Below are positions 57,778-64,000 of a stretch of DNA of 64,000 bases, one piece after another. Numbering within the stretch: the stretch's first letter is position 1; each line of letters starts with the position of its first letter. Origin of the DNA: an uncultured Acetatifactor sp. (GTDB lineage Bacteria; Bacillota; Clostridia; Lachnospirales; Lachnospiraceae); assembly GCA_910583845.1 (NCBI GenBank), contig CAJUAB010000017.1, forward strand, positions 40,158-104,157, in the 5' to 3' direction. The position numbers and the translations under genes are program-made. The notes below the pieces were generated by a model. It had not been told where the DNA came from. It did not search any database and worked only from the letters and a program-made list of their open reading frames with translations.

Positions 57778-58962
57778 TTACTCCGTCTTTTCCTCTTTCT
57801 TATCTTCCAGCTTCTTCAACGCCTTGGCCGCAAATTCCCTGCCACCGATGCCAAAGGCAATGGCAAAGGCCACGGCGATCGCAAGAACTGTCAGGTGGAA
57901 CGTATCGTTCACGATGGAGGAAGCAATGCCCAGTTCACTCAGAATCATAAACACACCCGCAACGATGATAGCCGCTTTGGCCACTACGGCATAGGTGGTC
58001 ATGCCGTTCCTGCGCAGCGCTTTCTCGGCCATGGAGCTTACGATCAGAGCGGCGGCCAGAATCAGGACCGCAGCCAGCGCTTTGGGCATATAGGCGATGA
58101 CAGACGCGCCAACCTCCGTCAGCACATCCAGTTTCAGCACATTCAGGCCCTCTACTACGAAGAAGATCACCACCGCGGCATATACCACACCGCCGGTCAC
58201 CTTGGACAGCACAAACTTCTGGCTCTTTTCATCCAGCAGTCCCTGCAGTTTGGCATCCAGCCCGGCCGAGGCAATCAGCTTGGTCACAATCTGCCCCACC
58301 AGCTTGCCGATCATGCAGCCGATCACAATAATAACCAGACCGATCACAATGTTGGGGATAAAACTGATCACGCTGTTTAGCATGCTGACGGCGGGTACGG
58401 AAATAACCGTGATGTTCAGCACATTCAAAGCCATGATCACCGTAGGGATCAGGATCAGCACATACACTATGTATGCCAGCGTGTTGGAGAGCTTGTCCGC
58501 GTTCTTCACCTCGATGCCTGCCTTCTCCTGCAGCTTGTTGATATTCATCTTGTCAAAGACAGGTACCAGCAGCTGGCGGACCAGCTTGGCGATCAGGTTG
58601 CCGACCATCAGCACGATGGCGGCCGCCACCAGGTTGGGCACATACCCCCAGATGGTGTTCAGAATGTTGCTGATGGGCGCCATCACGCTGCCCAGACCCA
58701 GCGCGGAGAAAATCCCCGGCACAAACAGCAGGAACACCAGCAGATACACCAGCTTGCCGATAAACTCCTTGGCGCTGCCGGGCTTGTCCTGCGCGTCAGC
58801 CTTGGCCAGGATGCCTTGCAGCTTCGTCTTGTCGATCAGCTTCAGCACAAGAGATTTCACGATTGCCGCCACAACAAAGGCAATCACCAAAGTCAGCGCC
58901 GCGGCGACGATGGAACCCACTCCTCCCAAAATGCGGCTGAGAAAATTTGTTAAATAGCTCAT
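57778..58962 (-). CDS. Mechanosensitive-channel-related membrane protein (conserved TM-helix repeats)
   Basis: A 394-residue very hydrophobic protein with about 9-10 membrane segments. It carries the repeated 'conserved TM helix' motif: YVPNLVAAAIVLMVGNLIAK, FIPNIVIGLVIIVIGCMIGK and YMPKALAAVLILAAALIVSS, each starting with an aromatic-x-P-N/K, and ends with AIAFGIGGREFAAKALKKL, as in small-conductance mechanosensitive-channel relatives. It lacks the MscS cytoplasmic beta/alpha-beta vestibule, so it is a channel-like relative rather than classical MscS. Likely an osmotic or membrane-stress role. Monocistronic, with its own terminator. Confidence 0.85.
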   Translation of the reverse strand: MSYLTNFLSRILGGVGSIVAAALTLVIAFVVAAIVKSLVLKLIDKTKLQGILAKADAQDKPGSAKEFIGKLVYLLVFLLFVPGIFSALGLGSVMAPISNILNTIWGYVPNLVAAAIVLMVGNLIAKLVRQLLVPVFDKMNINKLQEKAGIEVKNADKLSNTLAYIVYVLILIPTVIMALNVLNITVISVPAVSMLNSVISFIPNIVIGLVIIVIGCMIGKLVGQIVTKLIASAGLDAKLQGLLDEKSQKFVLSKVTGGVVYAAVVIFFVVEGLNVLKLDVLTEVGASVIAYMPKALAAVLILAAALIVSSMAEKALRRNGMTTYAVVAKAAIIVAGVFMILSELGIASSIVNDTFHLTVLAIAVAFAIAFGIGGREFAAKALKKLEDKKEEKTE

Positions 58963-59271
58963 TTGTTTCCCTCCTGTATTTTTTTCAGAATCATTTTGAT
59001 TCTATATAAATCGTATTATATCATACTCATCTGAAAATGAAAACCTGTTTATTACAAAATTCTGGCAAGTTTACGCATATTTTACGCATATCCTTATCTG
59101 CCGGCGCTTCAGATTGGCCCGTATTCACATTTTTATCTGTTATTTTCCGTCTCCTTCTGCTATAATAAACATCTGGATAATTCCAAAACGCCGCTTTTCC
59201 GGAACAGGCAATGGCTGCCGGAATTGCCGGGAATACCATATTTCCATAACGATCTGATCAGGAGGCCGGAA

Positions 59272-60321
59272 ATGAACGAAAATCTTCAAAAGCTATGCGA
59301 CAAATACATGGATTATATCATGAAACAGTTAAACGCCCTGCTGTCCATCGACAGTCCCACCGGCTGCACCGGACAGGTAAGAGATTACCTGGCCGCGGAA
59401 TACACCCGCCTGGGATATACGCCCATGATCACCAGAAAGGGCGGGGTGCTGACGAATCTGGGCGGCAGCGGCAGCGCAGTGATGGTGATGGCCCATGTGG
59501 ACACGCTGGGTGCCATGGTGGCGGAAATAAAGGACAACGGCCGTCTTCTCCTGACCCCTCTGGGAGGGCTGAACGCCAACAACGTAGAGACGGAAAACTG
59601 CGTTGTACGCACACTGGACGGCCAGAGCTACGAGGGCACGATCCAGCTGATGGACGCCTCCCTCCATGTCAACGGCAAATATCAGGAGACAGGCCGCAGC
59701 TTTGACACCATAGAACTGCTGCTGGACGAACCTGCTCAGACCAGAGAGGAGGTAAAGGCGCTGGGAATCTCCAACGGAAGCTATGTGTGCCTGAATCCCC
59801 GCACCCGGATCACCGGTTCCGGCTATATCAAAAGCCGCTTTCTGGATGACAAGCTGAGTACCGCTATCCTGCTGGGCTATGCCCGCTATGTGCGGGAAGA
59901 GCACGTCCCGCTGCCCCGGAAAATCTATCAGCATATCACCGTGTTTGAGGAGGTGGGGCACGGCGCCTGCGGTTCCGTTCCGGAGGATGTGGAGGAAGTG
60001 TTGTCCGTGGATATGGGCTGCGTGGGGAACGGGCTGGAGTGTACGGAGCGTCAGGTGTCCATCTGTGCCAAGGACAGCCATGGCCCCTACCATTATGAGG
60101 TGGTGCAGGCGCTGGTGCGGGCCGCAAAAGAGGGCGGCATCGACTTCGCCACGGATGTGTATCCCCATTATGGTTCCGACGCGGATGCCGCCCTGGACGC
60201 CGGCGCGGACGCCCGCCACGGCCTCATCGGCCCCGGCGTCTACGCCTCCCACGGTTACGAGCGCTCCCACCGGGACGGTGTACGCAACACCTTTGCGCTG
60301 CTGAAAGCCTATCTGGGATAA
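59272..60321 (+). CDS. M42-family metallo-aminopeptidase
   Basis: A 349-residue cytosolic di-metal peptidase of the FrvX/glutamyl-aminopeptidase type. Metal and catalytic motifs are in order: MAHVDTLGAMV, SRFLDDKLSTAI (bridging Asp), VFEEVGHGACG (catalytic Glu pair), VDMGCVG and a final SHGYERSH histidine. Normal length. AGGAGG fixes the ATG at 59272. It removes N-terminal residues from peptides, supporting peptide use. Transcribed alone on the plus strand. Confidence 0.93.
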   Translation: MNENLQKLCDKYMDYIMKQLNALLSIDSPTGCTGQVRDYLAAEYTRLGYTPMITRKGGVLTNLGGSGSAVMVMAHVDTLGAMVAEIKDNGRLLLTPLGGLNANNVETENCVVRTLDGQSYEGTIQLMDASLHVNGKYQETGRSFDTIELLLDEPAQTREEVKALGISNGSYVCLNPRTRITGSGYIKSRFLDDKLSTAILLGYARYVREEHVPLPRKIYQHITVFEEVGHGACGSVPEDVEEVLSVDMGCVGNGLECTERQVSICAKDSHGPYHYEVVQALVRAAKEGGIDFATDVYPHYGSDADAALDAGADARHGLIGPGVYASHGYERSHRDGVRNTFALLKAYLG

Positions 60322-60344
60322 CCATCCCGGCCTTCCTGGGCTTT

Positions 60345-61157
60345 CTATCCCCGATAATGCTCCTCCAGCCATCTGGCCACCCCGTCGCCGTCGTTACCGC
60401 CGATCACCGCCGTGGCCCTGGCTTTCAGGTCGGTTGCCGCGTTTTCCACCGCATAGGCCTCATCCGCTACAGCAAACATGTCGGCATCATTGGCACCGTC
60501 CCCGAACACCACCAGCCGGTCACAGCTCAGCAGCCTTTGCAGCTGCAAAACAGCCCGGGACTTGGAAGCCTCCAGGGGCATGATTTCCAGCCACTGCTCC
60601 TTTGTGTATATTTCCCGCTGAAACACGCAGTGATATTTTTCTCTGTACTTCTCATACAGCGGCTCCAGCCTGGCCTTTTCATCTATACAGGTCAGATAGA
60701 ATATTTCCCCCTGGCGCAGGCCCTCTTCGTCCGCCACGGGGCGGGTCCTTATATCTCCTTTTCTGCTGTCCAGAAAATTCGTCATCCCCGGCGTACATCT
60801 GGCAGGTATGTAGGAGATTTTCTCTTTGCCGTCCACAAAGGCGTAGACAAGGGGGTATACGCCTTTTGCTGACAAATCCGCCAGCACCTCCCGGACTTCC
60901 CCGCCGAAAAAATTCTTCAGCATGGGAGAGCCGTCCCTGCCGTCCACCAGGGCAGCGCCGTTATATACCACCAGCGGGAGATCCGTCCGAAGCCCCGCCG
61001 TGACCTTGCTGGCCGTCAGATAGGACCTGGCCGTGGCGTAGGAGAACAGCATCCCCCTGTCAACGAGAGCATTGATGGTTTGTATGGTATATTCCGAGGT
61101 CCGGGCATCGCTCCGCAGCAGAGTACCGTCCAGATCGGAAATGTACAGGGTTTTCAT
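60345..61157 (-). CDS. HAD-superfamily Cof-type phosphatase
   Basis: A 270-residue phosphatase of the Cof/IIB HAD class. Motif I ISDLDGTLLRSD carries the nucleophile Asp, motif II YNGAALVDG, and motif IV VVFGDGANDADMFAVADEAY. The IIB cap lies at about residues 85-185. Likely sugar-phosphate or flavin-type substrate, not identifiable. Start at 61157 has GAGGAGG seven bases upstream; that ribosome site overlaps the stop region of the AIPR gene, so the two are coupled. Confidence 0.93.
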   Translation of the reverse strand: MKTLYISDLDGTLLRSDARTSEYTIQTINALVDRGMLFSYATARSYLTASKVTAGLRTDLPLVVYNGAALVDGRDGSPMLKNFFGGEVREVLADLSAKGVYPLVYAFVDGKEKISYIPARCTPGMTNFLDSRKGDIRTRPVADEEGLRQGEIFYLTCIDEKARLEPLYEKYREKYHCVFQREIYTKEQWLEIMPLEASKSRAVLQLQRLLSCDRLVVFGDGANDADMFAVADEAYAVENAATDLKARATAVIGGNDGDGVARWLEEHYRG

Positions 61158-61168
61158 CCGGGACCTCC

Positions 61169-62917
61169 TCAATCCGCCGTCCAGCGGCTCTCAAAATCGT
61201 CCTTTGCCATTTGCAGGCTTCGGCTTAAGGTCTCAATCACCTGCTTGCCGCCCTGAACCGATTTGGTCACTAACAGATATTGCTTGATTGCTGTACGGAT
61301 ATCCTTCAACGAGGCTTTTGCCTTACTCCAGTTCTGCGGGCTGAAAACCCGGTTGTTCTGGACCGCGTCTTCCACGGCCGTCTCAAATGCCATATTCAGA
61401 CATTGGCCGGTAAGTTCAATAACGCTTTCCAGCTGATTGCTGTCTTTGAGCTTCTTTAACACCACCGCCGGATTCGGAACCAGATCCTGCATTCTGTTGA
61501 TCTCGCAGGCCAGCACGGATACGGCATATAAGTGATGGTATGGCGCATATGCTTTCATCGCCAGAAGCGCTTCATTCAGGGACAGCGGATTGTCACTGTT
61601 CCAGTTTCTGTGAACGGCGGAATAGAGTTCCGACAGAGCCTGCACCTTTTCCGGACTGTAATCCCTGTGAAAAAGCTGATCAAAGTATTTGTCAAAAATT
61701 TTACTCTCACTGTATGAAATCGTCGGTCTCTGGGAATGCCATGCGATCAGCTGCTTTCCAAGGGCCGTGAGCTCCGCTGTGTGGGCGGTATTATATTTCA
61801 CCGGATCTGCCTGCTCTCCGCGCTTAGTGACAAAATAGCCATCTGTATAGAACTGTTCATATGCCTTTTTCATCTGTAACACATACTTGTCATTACTTCT
61901 CAGATCCCTGGCCTTGACGGCGCTCTGTGAGTTCGTCGAGGTGCTGATATTATCTGCGCGTTCCGGATCATCTATTTCATAGAACCGAAACATCACATAC
62001 GCGTCGGAAGCACTGCGCACCGACTCGCTGCAGCTGAAAATTGTGCTCAGAGACTGACATCCGTTGACTACATTCAATTCCCTGACACGCATAACCCCAT
62101 CGTCAATCTGAATAGAAGAGCAAATGGCTGTAATCCCATTGTGCAGGAAAAAAAATTCTTCCGGATTATGGCGCAGCGTCCGGGCAATGCCTTTGTTCAC
62201 TTTGTTCCCGGTTCCCAGCGACTGGCGCACATTCTTTCGAAACAGCGTTCCGTCCTTGACCCCCGGAATCTTGATGCACTCCCTGAGCGGAACCGCCGCT
62301 ATCACCGCCCGGGTCGCGCCTATCCGCATCTCCATATATTTACCGGGTTCCACCGTAAATTCATGGTTGATATACGGACGGTTTCTGTTCAGCGCGGCAT
62401 CATATCGGCCACGTAATGTCTCATGATCCACCACAACCAGATTGGCGCTCAAGGTATCGCTCTCCGCCAGGGTTTCCTGAAACGCGGCCAGATCTTTCTT
62501 CGCCGCCTCCGTCAGCCCGGCGGTTGTAATCAGCTCAAAGCAGATCTCATAATCATCCTGCAAAGCAGTGGCGATCTCACCTATTTTGATCCGCAATTTC
62601 TCGTTCGCGTCGTTTTGCAGCTGCGGCAGGTTCTGAATCAGAACCCAGGAAGCCAGAACCTCTCTCAAGGGTTCCCCGCCGACGGTGTCACTTTTATAAA
62701 ATTTCCCCTGTATGATATAAATCGTTGAAGCCTGATCGTCTATATAGACAGCGTCAATCTGTTTGTCACCGGCGCCATCTGTAATACAGTTTTTTGTCTC
62801 ATAAGTATCCAGGTTATGTATATTGCGCAGATACCACGCCACAAATCGCTGTCCGTCATCCGGAAAATGATTTAAATAGTACTCCTGCGCAATTTCTGCT
62901 TTTATCTTTTCATACAT
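61169..62917 (-). CDS. AIPR-family abortive infection protein
   Basis: A 582-residue protein of the abortive-infection phage-resistance (AIPR, AbiC-related) family. Signature blocks are FFFLHNGITAICSSIQIDDG and LNVVNGCQSLSTIFS. The N-terminal ~100 residues contain a nuclease-like pattern (GAGDKQIDAVYID then IYIIQGKF), compatible with a PD-(D/E)xK core (D...D...QxK). AIPR proteins are thought to trigger cell death or growth arrest on phage infection. Start MYEKIKAEIAQ follows AGGTGAG; the frame is open upstream. It may be co-transcribed with the HAD gene. Confidence 0.9.
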   Translation of the reverse strand: MYEKIKAEIAQEYYLNHFPDDGQRFVAWYLRNIHNLDTYETKNCITDGAGDKQIDAVYIDDQASTIYIIQGKFYKSDTVGGEPLREVLASWVLIQNLPQLQNDANEKLRIKIGEIATALQDDYEICFELITTAGLTEAAKKDLAAFQETLAESDTLSANLVVVDHETLRGRYDAALNRNRPYINHEFTVEPGKYMEMRIGATRAVIAAVPLRECIKIPGVKDGTLFRKNVRQSLGTGNKVNKGIARTLRHNPEEFFFLHNGITAICSSIQIDDGVMRVRELNVVNGCQSLSTIFSCSESVRSASDAYVMFRFYEIDDPERADNISTSTNSQSAVKARDLRSNDKYVLQMKKAYEQFYTDGYFVTKRGEQADPVKYNTAHTAELTALGKQLIAWHSQRPTISYSESKIFDKYFDQLFHRDYSPEKVQALSELYSAVHRNWNSDNPLSLNEALLAMKAYAPYHHLYAVSVLACEINRMQDLVPNPAVVLKKLKDSNQLESVIELTGQCLNMAFETAVEDAVQNNRVFSPQNWSKAKASLKDIRTAIKQYLLVTKSVQGGKQVIETLSRSLQMAKDDFESRWTAD

Positions 62918-63022
62918 GGTTTTTCTTCTCACCTTTCCCTGTCCTGTAATACGGTATCCCCAGCCGCCCCTTGGTCGCAGACAGCTCATCCGTCAAAAAA
63001 ATGGAATAATCCTTTCTTGCTC

Positions 63023-63433
63023 CTATGGATGATTCCCCGTCCTGTAACACCACCCGGCAATATCGGAGACCAGCTCTACCGGAACCGGCTTGTTGTACGG
63101 AAGCTGTATTGTCCCCTTACTGGTCTTGTAGTCTTTCAGTCGTTCGGAAAATTCCCGGACAGCCTCCGGGCCTGGATACAGGCCCACATGTTTTTTAAAC
63201 CCTGCAAACTGGATGATATTATGCCCTTTCCAGAAAGTCGGCATACTCCATGAAATCCGTTCCTCCGCCTCCGGCAGCGCCGCGCGAAGCGCTTTTCTTA
63301 TTTCTTTCAGATATTCCCTCACCTCTTCCGGTTGTGACGCGATATACTCATCCACCGTTTTCGGCGCATCCCCGCAGTAATGGCTCTGCTCCTGCCTCTT
63401 AAAAGTACGCCCGCACTTCGGACATGTCCACAT
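63023..63433 (-). CDS. DUF1801 domain protein with N-terminal zinc finger
   Basis: A 136-residue protein. The first 21 residues form a zinc finger (CPKCGRTF...HYCG, C3-x2-C6 and H19/C21). The rest is DUF1801 (YdhG/YjbR-type): VREYLKEIRKALRAALPEAE, ISWSMPTFWKGHNIIQFAGF and the closing LPYNKPVPVELV. DUF1801 proteins bind small molecules or metals; function unproven. GGAGG fixes the start at 63433. Confidence 0.88.
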   Translation of the reverse strand: MWTCPKCGRTFKRQEQSHYCGDAPKTVDEYIASQPEEVREYLKEIRKALRAALPEAEERISWSMPTFWKGHNIIQFAGFKKHVGLYPGPEAVREFSERLKDYKTSKGTIQLPYNKPVPVELVSDIAGWCYRTGNHP

Positions 63434-63608
63434 CTTTATCCCTCCTGCCTCCTTACGGTTTCCTGACCATCGCCAGGCTCCTGTTCCCCGGATGCTTCTT
63501 TCTTTAGAATTTTCCCGTTCCTCTTCTCCATTATTCCTGCGCCTCGAATGATCTGATTCCCCGTCGATTACTGTCCGATCAAAGATTTCCATTTGACAGG
63601 CTCTGTCC

Positions 63609-64000
63609 TTACTCCCGTTCCGCGGACCTGTGCTTCCAGACAGATGCCAGGATATCCTTCAAAACAAGCATGGAATCCAATTCATTGTACCCATATCTCT
63701 TTTCCAAATCCCTTAACAGTCTGTCCAGTTCCGCCGCGAAACAGGCCGTATCCACCTCCTCCTGATACCGGGACAGCACCGGATATTTTTTGCTCCATGC
63801 CTTCGTCCAGTCAATCTTATCTGATACTTCCTCACTGGTCCGGTCAATCACTTCCTGTATCTCTTTGATGTCAATATCAAACTCCACCAGCTCATCCAGG
63901 GACAATCCATACAAGACTGCCAGCTTCTTTGACTGGCAGATATCCGGGAGCGTTTCATCCGTCTCCCATTTTGAAACGGTCTGCCTGCTTATCCCCAGCT
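63609..64000 (-). CDS. XRE-family transcriptional regulator, truncated by the window end
   Basis: Only the C-terminal ~130 codons lie in the window. The frame enters from the right edge with the HTH helices LGISRQTVSKWETDETLPDI, then LAVLYGLSLDELVEFD, the standard HTH_3 ending. A helical domain of ~95 residues follows (IDRTSEEVSDKIDWTKAWSK; LDSMLVLKDILASVWKHRSA). Probably a regulator controlling neighbouring genes; the start is outside the window. Confidence 0.88.
   Translation of the reverse strand, partial: LGISRQTVSKWETDETLPDICQSKKLAVLYGLSLDELVEFDIDIKEIQEVIDRTSEEVSDKIDWTKAWSKKYPVLSRYQEEVDTACFAAELDRLLRDLEKRYGYNELDSMLVLKDILASVWKHRSAERE

Overview
The window looks like a chromosome segment of a gut Lachnospiraceae-type member of the Clostridia. 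The grounds are a dgt-dnaG-rpoD macrodomain operon, strong AGGAGG-type ribosome binding sites, AbrB-, SseB-, DUF3842-, DUF6320- and Mbeg1-family genes usual in that group, an ECF transporter S component, and a saccharolytic gene set (kdu/kdg uronate pathway, GH27, GH20, GH95). No rRNA, CRISPR array or complete transposon was seen. Most of the window is GC-rich. A block at about 39.0-48.4 kb is clearly AT-rich and is an acquired island.

Layout. 1-3 kb: dgt, dnaG and the first codons of rpoD. 3.3-7 kb: an operon of NUDIX hydrolase, condensation-type acyltransferase, DUF6320 zinc-ribbon membrane protein and HSL-type esterase, closed by a terminator. 7-10.5 kb: a suppressor-of-fused family protein and two tandem lipoprotein serpins. 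10.7-19.3 kb: two tRNA-Leu genes, an ECF S component behind an attenuator-like leader, an EAL phosphodiesterase, SseB, AbrB, DUF3842, an orphan solute-binding lipoprotein and a DtxR/MntR-type regulator. 19.3-24.6 kb: an unsaturated-uronate operon kduI-kduD-rpiB-like-eda(VOC fusion)-kdgK, with a cre/LacI-like palindrome directly after its -10 box. 24.6-34.4 kb: GH27, GH20, DUF2087, a peptidase-S51-like protein, YfhO and GH95. 34.7-38.8 kb: a class-I glutamine amidotransferase, an Mbeg1-like hydrolase and an LCP cell-wall ligase.

Island, 39-48.4 kb: an unknown protein; a BcgI-like restriction-modification pair broken by a nonsense codon and two homopolymer frameshifts; a same-strand cassette of a small membrane protein, a membrane-anchored ParA/MinD-type ATPase, a HEPN-motif protein and a 58-residue CxxC protein; a membrane protein with an in-frame TGA; and a BrnT/BrnA-like module whose toxin is frameshifted while its antitoxin is intact. 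The four-gene HEPN/ParA cassette is the best candidate here for an undescribed defence or toxin-antitoxin system.

48.4-64 kb: a histidine kinase / ABC transporter / response regulator module whose gaps hold several repeat families; a YcaQ-like protein; GNAT; a WYL regulator; a LysM protein lacking a start codon; an MscS-related membrane protein; an M42 peptidase; a HAD phosphatase; an AIPR-family abortive-infection protein; a DUF1801 protein; and an XRE regulator cut by the window end.

Two genome-scale habits stand out. Short GC-rich tandem repeats have expanded at several unrelated loci (serpin, GH20, LCP, response-regulator linker, kduI leader). Several families of palindromic intergenic elements recur at distant places.
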